From contig NW_022097993.1 in assembly GCF_002288925.2 (NCBI RefSeq), positions 6,198,460 to 6,262,459 of the forward strand: a stretch of DNA of 64,000 bases, written 5' to 3'. A model generated the notes under the pieces. The model saw nothing but the letters and a program-made list of their open reading frames with translations. It made no database searches and had not been told where the DNA came from. Of this stretch, positions 1 through 10,980 are shown in pieces (the stretch's first letter is position 1; every line of letters begins with the position of its first letter). The translations under genes and the position numbers were made by a program. Source of the DNA: Delphinapterus leucas (lineage: Eukaryota > Chordata > Mammalia > Artiodactyla > Monodontidae).

Positions 1-709
1 AACTCACTTCCTTCCAAAAACAGAATAGAAGAGATAGATGTAGGTCCAAGATCCTGCTTTGTCAGAATCCCGATGAAAGGTTCTAGGATATAGTCGTGGC
101 ATTGGGGAGAGAGGCTGATGGCAATTCTCTAAGCTTATAATTAACCCTAAAAGAACAAAATATGATTGAATGATCATTCTGATAACAGAAGAATAAATGA
201 TGATACAGTGACAGATCAGACAAAGGAGTTCTTTCTCAGAGGAAAAATATTACAGTAATTTCCATTTTAATTTGAGCTGAACTAGTATTTGATAAAGCCC
301 TATAGAACCTTAAAGAATATTAATTCAAATCTTCTAAGCTGTCAGTGAAATACACTATAACTTTTTTTTCCTCCTCATTACTTCAGAAGTCCTAACAGAA
401 GAATGAAGATGTAGCCCCCATTACCGGAAATGACATTTTGTGTGACCCTAATAGTGATTATGGAAAATCAAGGCCTTGACCTTCTCCTCATTCCTCATTT
501 AAATGACAGCATGACCAATCCCATTTCCCACTGTAACATCTGTTTAATTACTGTACAATTAGAAAGCCATCTTTTTACATTAAATGCAAGACATTAATTT
601 AAAAAGAAATAAACTGTCTATATCCCATGCTCCCTAAATACCAGCTAGGTGAAAGTCCTGTAGAATGAAAAGAATTTCTTAATCTTGATATTAAAATAGG
701 CTTTTTTTA
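1..709. other. Low-copy AT-rich DNA, nothing recognised
   Basis: No repeat consensus, exon-like frame or RNA gene is recognised here. Short A and T runs occur, and all frames are short. Confidence 0.5.
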
Positions 710-850
710 GAGGGAGATAGCTAACCTTTACTGATCTGGTACTGAATGCCAAGAACAGGCTGAAGTGCTATACACAGATTATGTCACTTCATTCTCACTC
801 TACCTTATGAGATCCTAAAACAGGCATGTCAGGGATGGAAATGTGGAGAC
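710..850 (-). repeat. MIR-like SINE relic
   Basis: The segment has the order seen in reverse-complement MIR elements: a size/position phrase, then CATTCTCACTCTACC and a TATGAGATCC-like stretch. It is strongly diverged, so both the family and the limits are approximate. Confidence 0.35.
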
Positions 851-1449
851 CCAAGAGAAGTCTACCCGCCACCACAGACCCCGACTTCCCACGCCACCTA
901 TGCACGCCCCCAGGTTGTTGTTCCTCCACCTGCGAGGGTTGCTTGGCTGCCTGCTACAACATAGGCTACTATTGCCCTGACATCCTGGCAGAAGAGAGAA
1001 TACAGGCTTAAGGGGCAACAGTAAACAGGTATCATGGTGACTCCCCGGGAAAGGAAAGTACACTGTAGATGTGCTGCTTCTGTATTTATTTCTCCTGAGT
1101 AAAAAACATTTTTAGGGATTTTCTTTCCTGTTGCTCATCATTTTCCCTATGAAAAATAAGCAGAAAATGGTAAGAACATAGCAGAAATGTTTTACAAAGA
1201 TAGCAGGGTGGAGCAAATGCTGTGGTTAATTGCAAAGTTAGAGGCAACAAGGAATAGAGTCTAGGAAAGCTGAACCAGAAATGATTACAAGTAACAGAAA
1301 CCAAGTTGAAGGAGTTTAAGCAGACAAGGGAGTGGGAGGATGCTGGAGATTCTTAGGAAATACAAGAACAAGTTGAACATACTGACCCTGGAAAGGTCAG
1401 AATTAGAAAAACTCTGAGTACAGGAGTTCCTTTAGAAATCTGTTAGTGA

Positions 1450-1803
1450 AGGCACATGAAAAACTCGTGAAAAGAGTTAACATCACTAATTATTAGGGAA
1501 ATGCAAAGCAAAACCCCAAAGAGATACCACTTCACACCCAGTAGGATGATGACTATTTTTTTTTAAAAGAAAAGAAAGAGAAGAACTAGCGTTGGAGAGG
1601 GCGTGGAGAAAAGGGAACCCTCTGCATTACTGGTGGGAATGTAAGGGTGCAGCTGCTGTGGAAAACAGTATGTCAATCCCTCAAAAACTCAGACAGAATT
1701 ACCATATGATCTAGCAATTCCTCTTCTTGGTACATACCCAAAAAATTGAAAGCAGAGACATGTTCACAGCACCACTATTCACAATAGCCAAAAGGTAGAA
1801 ACA
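1450..1803 (+). repeat. L1 ORF2 fragment, 5' half of an interrupted copy
   Basis: This is the DNA of the ORF2 C-terminal region of an old L1. GGGAAATGCAAAGCAAAACC is followed by the GATACCACTTCACACCC and TGGGAATGTAAGG blocks and ends at ACAATAGCCAAAAGGTAGAA. The frame is broken. A CHR SINE interrupts it at 1804, and the same L1 resumes at 2027. Confidence 0.8.
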
Positions 1804-2014
1804 GCGCTTCGCTGGTGGCACAGTGGTTGAGAGCCCGCCTGCCGATGCAGGGAACACGAGTTCGTGCCCCGGTCGGGGAAGACCCCACATGCAGCGGAGC
1901 GGCTGGGCCCGTGAGCCATGGCCGCTGAGCCTGCGCGTCCGGAGCCCGTGCTCCGCAACGGGGGAGGCCACAACGGTGAGAGGCCCGCGTACCGCAAAAA
2001 AAATAAAATAAAAT
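1804..2014 (+). mobile_element. CHR-type tRNA-derived SINE, short form, inserted in L1
   Basis: The tRNA-related head (CTGGTGGCACAGTGG, with the pol III A-box region) is followed by a diverged B box (AGTTCGTGCCC). Next come the GGCTGGGCCCGTGAGCC body and an A-rich tail. The target-site duplication AAGGTAGAAACA is visible at 1792-1803 and 2015-2026. The host L1 sequence continues in register after it, so this SINE is younger than that L1. Confidence 0.92.
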
Positions 2015-2026
2015 AAGGTAGAAACA

Positions 2027-2377
2027 ACTCAAATGTTCACACATGGGTGAGTGGATAAACAAAATATGGTATATATGTATAATGGAATACTATTCAGCCT
2101 TAAAAAGAAAGAAAATCTTGACACATGCTACAACATGGATGAACCTCGAAGACATTATGCTAAGTGAAATAAGCCAAAAAGAGTGTATAAAAAAGTACAA
2201 TATATTGTATGCAATACTGGAGTAGTCAGATTCATAGGGACAGAAAGCAGAAGGATGGTTGCCAGGGTCTGGGGGAGGGGCAGTGGGGAGTTATGGTCAA
2301 TGGGGACAATTTCAATTTGGGAAGGTGAAAAAGCTCTGGAGATGGATAATGGTCATGGTTGCACAATAATGGGAACG
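2027..2377 (+). repeat. L1 ORF2 end and 3' UTR, 3' half of interrupted copy
   Basis: It continues the L1 of 1450-1803, with AATGGAATACTATTCAGCC, ACAACATGGATGAACCT and ATTATGCTAAGTGAAATAAG. These encode the conserved ORF2 C-terminal tail. A 3' UTR with the GGATGGTTGCCAGGG block follows. It stops abruptly at the LTR that starts at 2378. Confidence 0.8.
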
Positions 2378-2859
2378 TGAGACAGGCTGGGACCTGGGAC
2401 CTGGGACCCTTTGCTGCAGAGCTGCAGTGCTTGCACCCGGACACACCTCACCTCAAGCAACAAAATACGAAGAAACTATAAGCGACTAAAAATAACTGCA
2501 TACATGCGCAGTTGGGAACAAATTAGGAACAAGATACAAAAAGACCAAAAACCCAACTGCCACCTGAGGTGTCGGGAGCCAAAGCAGGTACTGCGCATGC
2601 CCCCTGCACACAGCAACACCAAGGGGGTGGGCAAAACACCCAAGCCCCCCCTCCGGCCCGGCTCCTCGACCTGCCCCTACCCTCACCCCATAAAAGGAAG
2701 CAGCTTGCTGCCCCCCTCAGAGAGTGAGCAAGGGCACACGTCACTTGTTTTTGCTCCCGCCTGCTGCAGCACGAGTCCCAGTAAAGCCTTGCCCCGATTT
2801 CTTGTCTGGCCTCTTATCAATTTCTATTGATTAAGGAGGTCAAGAGCCCTGGTCAGTAA
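2378..2859 (+). mobile_element. Solo LTR of an ERV1-type endogenous retrovirus
   Basis: About 480 bp start with TG and have the layout of a gammaretrovirus-like LTR. There is a GC-rich U3 with a TATA-like ATAAAAG at 2690, an R region, and a polyadenylation signal variant AGTAAA at 2780. A U5 follows, ending in the CTTATCAATTTCTATTGATT and CCTGGTCAGTAA blocks. It resembles known bovine ERV1 LTRs. No gag, pol or env sequence or second LTR lies nearby, so it is a solo LTR. The right border and target duplication are not clear. Confidence 0.7.
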
Positions 2860-3084
2860 AGTAGAGGAAAAAAAGGAGAAACAAACATTCAGGTATTTAC
2901 ATGTTGGCAGTCTAGACAGGTAACAGCTAATAGATGATATTTAACCTGTTCCAGATTTAATAATTTCCTTTTGAAACTAATTGTGCTTTTACTTCAACTA
3001 TGTCTTTCTGGAAAAGTAAAAAATTAAGAGAAATAAAGTGTAACTACTTGTTATATCACTGCACAGAAATTTCTCTATAAAATA
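2860..3084. other. Low-copy DNA
   Basis: No repeat or exon is recognised between the solo LTR and the next L1 fragment. Confidence 0.5.
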
Positions 3085-3345
3085 ATGCCTTTTTATTGAA
3101 GTATAGTTGATTTACAATGTTGTGTTAGTTTCAGGTGTACAGCGAAGTGAGTCAGTTATACATACACACATATCTATATTTTTTTCAGATTCTTTTCCCT
3201 TATAGGTTATTACAAAATATTGAGTATAATTCCCTGTGCTATACAGTAGGTCCTTGTTTATTATCTATTTTGCATATAGGAGTGTGTATATGTTAATCCC
3301 AAACTCCTAACTTATCCCTCCCTGCCCTTTCCCCTTTGGCAACCA
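3085..3345 (-). repeat. L1 3' end fragment
   Basis: This is the reverse complement of an artiodactyl-type L1 3' UTR, with TATAGTTGATTTACAATG, GTTAGTTTCAGGTGTACAG and the TATACAGTAGGTCCTTG block. There is no coding content. Confidence 0.85.
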
Positions 3346-3414
3346 TAAGTTGTCAAACTTATCAATAGGGAGAGTATCGTGTTACTTAATTCTCAACATT
3401 GTTCATCCTGCCAG

Positions 3415-3690
3415 GGGTGCTACAGTGTAGGAGTTAATCACTCAAGCTTCACAGCCACACTCTGTGGGTTTGGAGCCCACCTGTGACAGTACCTGTCACT
3501 TAACCCCCCCCAGTGCAAACGACGAACAATGACGACGAGGATGATGACGGTGATGGTGGTGATGATGATAAACCTACCTTACAAGTCTGTTGTCAAGATT
3601 AGACAAGGTAAGGTATATAAAGTGTTTATAATGGTGCCTGGCACATGGAAAGTGGTATAAAATTGTTACCATTGTATCTTCTTGTGACTG
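3415..3690 (+). repeat. MIR SINE with internal GAY-repeat growth
   Basis: MIR-like head (TGGGTTTGGAGCCCACCTG) and tail (CTTACAAGTCTGTTGTCAAG, GGTGCCTGGCACATGG) flank an imperfect GAC/GAT trinucleotide stretch at about 3519-3571. That stretch replaces the usual short GATAATAATA core. Confidence 0.65.
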
Positions 3691-4990
3691 CAGGTTCTGA
3701 CATCTGAAAATAATGTTAGCAGGTAGGAGAGCAAATGGTAAATTTTATTACCTCTTGCTGATACCAGTTTTTCTTGTGTCACGTGGCTGTCTTTGGAAAG
3801 ACGCTCACCAACTGTTCTCCCAAAGAGTAGTCTCACACCAGCCCAGCAGCCCTCCGCTCCCTGTCTTGCCAGCCTGCTTCATTTGATAGATGTAGGATTC
3901 TCTCCTGCTTCTCATAGCATTCAGCAGCTTCTTTAATTATTGTACAACTGTATACATGAATGAACACACAGATATGCTAGAATGACATGACCATGTGAGT
4001 AAACCCAGTGAAATTAAATAATTGCATATAGCAAAAAAAATCACTGCTGCCAAAATGAACTACTTATGTCAAAAAGAAAAGGAGGAGAATTGAAGCGGGA
4101 ATTCTTATAAAAATTACATTGCTCCGCACTAAAATATTTCTTATTATACATTGTTTATTGATAGACATATAGTAAAAAGTGAGTAGATGAATATACGCCA
4201 AACTCATGCTACTGGTTGCTTCTGAGACAAGGGTAAGAGAAATGTGATTGGAGCATGTGGTCAAAAGAAACTTCACCTGTATCTGGGACTCTTTTTCTAA
4301 CTGTAAAGTGTGTATAATGATAGCATGTACCTCATAAGGTCGCTGTATTAAATGAACTAACATAGTAAAGTGTTATAGTAATATATATATTTTCAATACC
4401 CAGGTATTTTCTAATAAAATGTGTATTATAATGTTACCTTGAAATAAAATTCTCTGCTTGTATAATTTGTAATGAATAAATGAAAGACATTTATTTGAAC
4501 TAGTATTTCTAAATACACTATTTCACTCTTCCAACTTCTCATATTTTAACTATATTTGCTCAGTTTTATAACAGATATATTGATTAGAAGTAGGTGAAAA
4601 TACATACTCTAAACAAGCTTATTTCAATGTTGTAATAATTTAGAATCCTAGTCTATCAGTAAATATATGAAAATATTATTTGCATTTCTTAGTTATAATT
4701 TAGACATGTGTTTAATCAAATGAAAGCAGTTTTTTAAGGTTAATTTTTAAATTTAAGCCTAATCAAGCAATGGTATAAATAAAATGAAAAAATAAAATAT
4801 TTTTTAATGTAAAGTATGTTTAAAATATTAATATTCTACTAATGTGTTAGCTATTAGGCACTGATCACTCATATTTTGTGCATTTTTTAAATTATATTTA
4901 TTATTATTGTGGTCAATGTTTTCATCTATCCTAAATGTCAATGTCCTTATAACTTTTAAACAAGGAATCATCAAAACATAAAATGAAAAT
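3691..4990. other. AT-rich low-copy DNA
   Basis: Very AT-rich from 4360 to 4990. No repeat family, exon or RNA gene is recognised. Small MIR-like phrases near 4290-4350 are too diverged to call. Confidence 0.5.
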
Positions 4991-4999
4991 AATTTTTTA

Positions 5000-5415
5000 A
5001 TTTATTTTGTGGAAATATAGTTTATTTACAATGTTGTGCTAATGTTTGCTGTACAGCAAAGTGATTCAGTTATACATATATACACATTCTTTTTCATATT
5101 CTTCTCCATTATGGTTTATCAGAGGATACTGAATATAGTTCCTTGTGCTATACGGTAGGACCTTGTTGTTATCCATTCTATATGTAATAGTTTGTTTCAG
5201 CTAATCCCAAACTCCCAGTCCATCCCTCCCCCTTGGCCACCACAAGTCTGTTCTCTATGTCTGTGAGTCTGTTTCTGTTTCATAGAAAAGTTCATTTGTG
5301 TCATATTTTAGATTCCACATATAAGTGATATCATATGGTATTTGTCTTTCTCTGTCTGACTTCACTTAGTATGATAATCTCTAGGTCCATCCATGTTGCT
5401 GCAAATGGCATTATT
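5000..5415 (-). repeat. L1 3' UTR fragment
   Basis: Reverse-strand L1 3' UTR, with TTTACAATGTTGTGCTAATG, GCTGTACAGCAAAGTGATTC and TCTCTAGGTCCATCCATG. It extends further 5' into the L1 than the copy at 3085. Confidence 0.85.
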
Positions 5416-5539
5416 ATAATGAAAATAATTTAATGATGCACTGGAAGAGAATAACCTTGTTTGGAAACTAGCATAAAAAATCAAGTGAGTCGTTAGGTAG
5501 AAAGAACCACACAACAAACCTCAGAGGGTGGGTCTACTC

Positions 5540-5640
5540 ATTGCTGTATCCCCACTGTCAAGAGCAGTGGCTGGCACACAGTGGGCATGTAATAAATAGT
5601 TGTCTGCGTTTTGAATGAATGAAAGAAGTATTAACCCCTA
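5540..5640 (+). repeat. L2/MIR-like tail
   Basis: It carries the phrase GTGGCTGGCACACAGTGGGC followed by AATAAATAGTTGTCTG and TGAATGAATGAAAG, typical of ancient L2 or MIR3 3' ends. Confidence 0.5.
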
Positions 5641-5694
5641 AAGCTATTATCAAGCAGAAAGCTCTGGATTTTGTAAAAGAGGTCAACAGTCTGA

Positions 5695-5930
5695 GAAGTG
5701 GTTCTCAACTGGGGGAGGAGCAACCTACTTACAGGTATTTGGAAATATGGTATTGGGTTGGCTTGCCAGGATGACCATGATATGGACAGTTAGTAGCTGG
5801 GGGCCAGGGATGCAAAATTCTCTGCAATGTGGAGAGAGGTGGAGAGGACACCAGCAGGACAGTCCAGCACAATAAAGAGCTTTTCCACCCAAAATGCAAA
5901 CAGCAATCCATCAAGAATTACTGGAAGCAG
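5695..5930 (+). repeat. MER5A-like hAT DNA transposon relic
   Basis: The opening GTGGTTCTCAACTGGGGG, the middle GGGGCCAGGGATGC and the later CCACCCAAAATGCAAACAG match the order of MER5A, a non-autonomous hAT-Charlie element. It is diverged and has no coding capacity. A 61-codon reverse frame over it is incidental. Confidence 0.65.
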
Positions 5931-6559
5931 AACTGGGGTGGAAGGGATAAAAGAAACAAAAACAAACAAACCAGAATAAGGAGACCAGAAGGTAGGAGCA
6001 GGACTTGGGCATCTTTTATAGTGCTCAGATTTCTCTGCTAAGAGTGGGGAAGGAACTGTTTTGAAAACTAAGCTGGCCTAAAAATGCCTAAAAATATTTA
6101 AGCCAGAACTTCTGGGATACAGGCACTAGCCACAGAAGCTACACCAAGCATTTACTTTTTATAATAAGTATAAAATGACACACTGGAAGAGAATAAGAAT
6201 ATGGAATAATTATAAAGTAGAATGCAAATTTATTTTAAATTAAGATAAGAGATTCAAAGCAATTTCATGTTTGTGGCAAGCATCTGGGGCATGTTCCCAG
6301 AGCTCGATATACACCCACCTCCACACCATCAGTGGGTGGTACTCTGGTGGAAACTCAACCTCGGGCCCTGAGTGGTGAACAGTTCATCAGAGACAAATAT
6401 CAGTACTAAGTATGGAACGTTATGGGGGAAAAACCAGGAGAGGAGCAAGCAGAAAACAGCATCTAAAGGAAGGTGAAGATGCTCAGGAGAATACAACAAA
6501 GACAAGTTTCAAGGTATAAAATACGCAAAGTACGTAAAACAACAACAGTAAGGCCAGGT
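5931..6559. other. Low-copy DNA
   Basis: No repeat, exon or RNA gene recognised. Confidence 0.5.
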
Positions 6560-6720
6560 TTATTTCACTTATCAAGTACTTATTGAACATCTCCATGTGC
6601 ATCAGGCATCGTGTTGGGCCCTAGGGATAGAGATGAACAAAAGAAATGGCCTGGCCCTCATGAAGCTTATAGCTTCCAGAAGAGGAAGACATTAAACAAA
6701 TCAACAATGATTGAAACTCA
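6560..6720 (+). repeat. Ancient interspersed repeat, L2-like
   Basis: The order is TATTGAACATCTCCATGTGC, TGTTGGGCCCTAGGGATAG, then GGCCCTCATGAAGCTTATAG. This is the widely dispersed mammalian size/last-position repeat usually assigned to L2 or MIR3. The family name is uncertain. Confidence 0.45.
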
Positions 6721-6836
6721 CAGAGCACTTAGAGAGAAGATAGCAAAGGGATCTATTTTAGACTGAAGTGTGAAGAAGGACTTCCCTAAAGAAGATATCT
6801 TCTGTAGTTCTGAACAATGATCAAGAATGAGGTGAT

Positions 6837-7141
6837 GGGGCTTCCCTGGTGGCGCAGTGGTTGAGAATCTGCCTGCTAATGCAGGGGACACATATTCGAG
6901 CCCTGGTCTGGGAGGATCCCACATGCCGCGGAGCAACTAGGCCCGTGAGCCACAACTACTGAGCCTGCGCGTCTGGAGCCTGTGCTCCGCAACAAGAGAG
7001 GCCGCGATAGTGAGAGGCCCACGCACCGCGATGAAGAGTGGCCCCCGCTTGCCGCAATTAGAGAAAGCCCTTGCACAGAAATGAAGACCCAACACAGCAA
7101 AAATAAATAAATAAACTCCTACCCCCAACATCTTAAAAAAA
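6837..7141 (+). mobile_element. CHR-type SINE, long form
   Basis: Complete long form. The head is GGGGCTTCCCTGGTGGCGCA, followed by a B-box-like ATTCGAGCCC and the body with CCACAACTACTGAGCCTG. The extra 3' module (GAAGAGTGGCCCCCGCTTGC, ATGAAGACCCAACACAGC) and a TAAA-rich tail close it. A perfect 14-bp target-site duplication AAGAATGAGGTGAT lies at 6823-6836 and 7142-7155. Confidence 0.95.
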
Positions 7142-7229
7142 AAGAATGAGGTGATCTATGCAGACGTGCACTGAGGGAGAGAGCTCATCCTGTATCCAGG
7201 CTCAAGGCAGAACAGTCTCTCACATTCCT

Positions 7230-7720
7230 GGAGCAGCAACGAGGGAAATGTGGCTGCTGTCTTGGTGAGCTGGGAGGAGAGACATGATATAAGGTTGAGG
7301 ACAGGCTGGGGACAGACTCCTTCAGCCTCCTATAGGAATTTGGGTTTCACTGTAATCAAACTAGGAAGCCACTGGAGGGCTTTCATCAGACATGAGTCAA
7401 GTTTCGTCTTAAGAAGACCACTGCCTACAATATGAGGAAGAATTAGAGAGGGGACAAGAAAAGTGGTGGGGAGACCATTGAGGAAGCTAGTGCAAGGGTC
7501 GAGGTGAGAGATGACGATGGCTTGGTCAAGAGTGAGAGCAACAGAGATAGGAGATACAGATGGATATGAAACACGGAGTTGGTCATGAATTGGATGCAGA
7601 GTGAGCAGTTGCAAGGGTGACAGAAGCTGCCATCTTCCAAGTGGGCAGGTTGGAGGAAGAAGAGTTTCAGGAGAGGTTGATCAAAGACTCAGTTTTGGGC
7701 TTGTTCACCAGCAGTATCTG
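7230..7720 (-). repeat. L2-like ancient repeat
   Basis: It contains the conserved series AATTTGGGTTTCACTGTAAT, AGGAAGCCACTGGAGGGCTT, AGAAGACCACTGCC and GAGAGATGACGATGGCTTGG, seen in many diverged mammalian copies. Reading it in reverse gives the L2-type phrase also seen near 12.2 and 54.4 kb. Frames across it are incidental. Confidence 0.5.
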
Positions 7721-8224
7721 AGAGCCATCCTAATGTAGATGTTTGGTAATCAAATCTCTAACTCCGAAGTGAGCTCTGGATCAGGGTGTGAGTTCGACAG
7801 TTCCAGGCACACATATAGAGTCTATAAAGACATGGCATTCGTTAGGATCACCTAGGAAAAGTGATCAGTCCGTGGAAAACACACTATTATGATCCCATGG
7901 GAGAATAATTTCATTTTCAATACATTTTCCATTCTATTTGTCTTGGTAACCATTTTTTCTGGTCTTTGTTCTGATAGACTAAAGTGTAAAAAAACCCAAA
8001 CAAACAGAAGAGTCTAAATGTTGTCGCTCTATGTGCTTCACATTTTAATGACTGATTCCATCTCAAAATGTAGTAATAATTGCTTTCTGTTCATGTGCTT
8101 CCTGTATTACTTGTGAGTTGAGTAAAGCAGTCACCAACAAATGTTTTTCAGAAGCCCACTGTGAACCTATAACATACAGTACGTTAGTGTGGGAAGCATT
8201 TGCAGTCTACTTGCACGTCTATGT

Positions 8225-8410
8225 TTCCATAATTCAAATCCTGCCGGCCCCAGCATAAACTACAAGGTAAAATCTAAACCCCAGTCTGCATATCCTTCCA
8301 GTCCTTCCCTTGCCAAACCCACCGAACAGGGCATGATTTAGCAATAAGTTCTTATACTGCTTCCCAGTGCTCTGCCTTTGCCCATGCTTTCCCTATGCCT
8401 AGGCAAAATG
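8225..8410 (+). repeat. Possible L2 fragment
   Basis: Phrases such as TATCCTTCCAGTCCTTCCC and CTGCCTTTGCCCATGCTTTC match the style of the L2 3' region. It is strongly diverged. Confidence 0.35.
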
Positions 8411-8539
8411 AAAATGCATCGCTTCTTGTTCAAAAATTAGGATTTTCAAGACAGTGACAACATGGTATTGAACCAAGTGCAGGGTCCCTCTGAAGCCCTG
8501 TGAAATTGCACAGATTTGCAGGCCCATGAAGCCAGCCCT

Positions 8540-8660
8540 GGCCTGTCTCCTGCCCTGGGAATAATAATAGTATCTGCCTCACAAGGTTGGTATGGGGATT
8601 AAATGGGGCAATACATGAACAATTAAAGAGTAGCTTTACATAGGAAACATGATGTGTGAG
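8540..8660 (+). repeat. MIR fragment
   Basis: AATAATAATAGTATCTGCCT followed by CACAAGGTTGGTATGGGG and ATTAAATGGGGCAATACATG is the MIR core and tail. Confidence 0.6.
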
Positions 8661-10125
8661 CTATATAGATATATTCAACAACAAAAGATACTCCAAGGGA
8701 CTCTCAAGTCATTTTTGAGTTAGAAAGAGTCATGTATTCCAAATCTTAATTTTATAACATAAGTATAATTTAAAAAAAGAATGCAAGAAAAGTTTTCATG
8801 CTGTGCATCTTTTATTCTTTACTCTCCTTGCATTGAAACCTTCTCCTGGTACAACTCAGCACTCAGCCCTTCCAGGTCATTCCCTCTTTGGTAACTCAAG
8901 GGAAGGGAAAGGTGTGAAGATAGCATCTATATTTCAACTTCTTCAGGAACTCCTGGGGTACCTAAAATTCACTGGTCAAACCTTGTTCTTGGAAACAGGT
9001 TCGGCAAAAAGAGGTCTTTGAGAAAAGACTAATGGAAAGCAACCCAGACCCAACAAAATGGAATCTTCTCATCTCTGTCAAACTTGGAGGAGAGGAATCA
9101 AAGGAGGAAAAATCTGCAACACTGAGCTATGGCCCCAAGGCCATTTTTGTCCCTGGTCTGCCTTTTTTGTGGAGTAAAAAGTACTCGAAATTGGAATACG
9201 ATATTGGAATTCATCATGTCCAAGTTGATTTTTAAAAATATCTTCTGTTTAGATTTGACACTTAACTACATTGGGAAAATTTTCGGATTAAAACAGAACA
9301 ACCGATTTGCTAAAGAAAGAAGATGACTGGAGTCTTATCACTCAAAGTCCTTAATTTCTTAGAAGCAGAAAAATGATTTCAAGTATTCTGTCAATGGATC
9401 TTTACAAAGGAAAAGCATTTCTTGCTGAATTTACATGAAAAATAGCGTAGGCATTTCCCCTTTCCCAGACATCTTCTTTATATCCTAAAAAGGAAAAAAT
9501 GACCAAAAAGAGTAGCAATCCTCATAATCATAGTAATAGTGATTTTCTTCCAAGAAGCTGAAAATACTTCTTAAACAGCATTTTATAATGAAAAGAAAGC
9601 AAGTAGCCTATTCAGCTACCGGCATTACCATCACTATTTGGATAAGGTAATAACATCTGTAGTGAATTTTAAAATAGCTGAGTCAGACATCTAAGAAATA
9701 TAAAATGGCACAGGCATTACACCAGCATGAGCTTACGAGAGTATAACAATTTATAAAATGAGTGGCCAAATGGGAAATGTCACATCAATCTGTGTCACAT
9801 CAATCTATCAGTCTGGTTCATGACTCGTATATGAAGCAGATACTTCAATATTGGCATCCATGACAAGCCCCATACCACTTCTCCATGCAAATTAGATTAT
9901 TTGGGAGTAAACACTTAGGCAGTAGCGTAGGTTTTATTAGTCAGTTCCTATTAGTGAATTTAGTCCATCACTATGGATGTTGAAGGCCTTTCCCTTTCGT
10001 GTATAGGTAGGATGGTGTCATCTGCCTGAGGTTCTACTAGCACGTTGTCACGTTGTCACTTATCCCTGTCAACTAAGATTTGATCCTCAAATGTAGAATC
10101 TTCATACAATTATTTGAAAGTTCTC
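8661..10125. other. Low-copy DNA with two adjacent small open frames
   Basis: No repeat is recognised. Two plus-strand frames lie nearly end to end (8803-9021, 72 codons; 9032-9235, 67 codons). Neither resembles a protein family I know, and neither shows clear splice sites or a promoter. Chance is the simplest explanation. Near 9779-9808 a short direct repeat, TGTCACATCAATCT, occurs twice. Confidence 0.4.
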
Positions 10126-10630
10126 TTTTGCTGCATAATAAGTTACCTTAAAAGGTAGCAACTTAAAATAGCAAGCACAGAACTTTTGAAGATTAGAAAT
10201 ATGGGAGCAGGTCTCCATGAGGTTGCAACCAAGCTACTGTCTAGGGCCACAGTCATCTCAGAAGTCTGTTGTTACTGAAGGATTCACTCCCAAGCTTGCT
10301 CGTGTGGTTGCTGGCGGATCTCGGTTCCTCCTTAGTAATTGACTGGAGGCGTCAGTTCTCCATAGGACTTCTCACTCCACGGCAGCTGGCTTCCCCTCTT
10401 CCCGACTTTGCGGCCCGCCCTCCTCACACAGTGAGATATCCCAAGGAGAGAAAGTACAAGCAAGAGAAGACTTTCAAGATGGAAGTTGCAGAATTTTTTA
10501 ACCTAATATCATAAGTGACATACCATCACTTCTTCCGTATGGGTCACATAGACCAACCCTGGTACAATGTGGGAGCGAACCACACAAGTAAGTAAACATC
10601 AGGAAGGAGGGACCATTAGGAGGCTGGCCA
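10126..10630 (+). repeat. MaLR/MLT1-like LTR relic
   Basis: The order is GCTGCATAATAAGTTACC, CATGAGGTTGCAACCAAGCT, GGCCACAGTCATCTCA, GGCAGCTGGCTTCCCC, then GACCAACCCTGGTACAATGT. This matches a common old mammalian LTR-type repeat. I assign it to MaLR by resemblance; the subfamily is uncertain. No internal region follows. Confidence 0.5.
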
Positions 10631-10884
10631 GGAGAGGGGGCAAACTGTGACTTCAATAAAGGACAGGTTGACATTGAGGGGACTCTAAGATATTTAAGGG
10701 GACAAGTCAAGAAAACAGTTGGGGTGGGGGGCAGTTCTAACAAATGAGAACAGGTCAAGAAAACATCCTAATTTAAGTGTGCTTCAATGATAATCACAGC
10801 TCATGATTCGTATTTATTATCAACAACATTGAGGTTAAAGTTGATCTACCTTCACTTCATTTTATACTACCAATATTATTTCTT

Positions 10885-10980
10885 TCTTCATTGAAGTATA
10901 GTTGATTTGCAATGTTGTGTTAGTTTCAGGTGTGCAGCAAAGTGATTCAGTTATATATGTATGTATATATTTTTTTCAGA
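10885..10980 (-). repeat. L1 3' end fragment
   Basis: Short reverse-strand L1 3' end, with AAGTATAGTTGATTTGCAAT, GTTAGTTTCAGGTGTGCAGC and AAGTGATTCAGTTATATATG. It stops at the TTTTTTCAGA block. Confidence 0.85.

Noticed and set aside
1804..1880. tRNA-like head with A and B boxes, as a tRNA gene
   Set aside because: It is the SINE head. It cannot fold as a complete tRNA and is followed by the SINE body in every copy.
1711..2062. Several overlapping 60-95-codon frames on both strands
   Set aside because: They read through the CHR SINE, whose GC-rich body has few stops. The same peptides recur at 15.4, 31.9, 40.7 and 53.3 kb.
2411..2830. 139-codon plus-strand frame
   Set aside because: It lies entirely within the solo LTR, where no retroviral protein is encoded.
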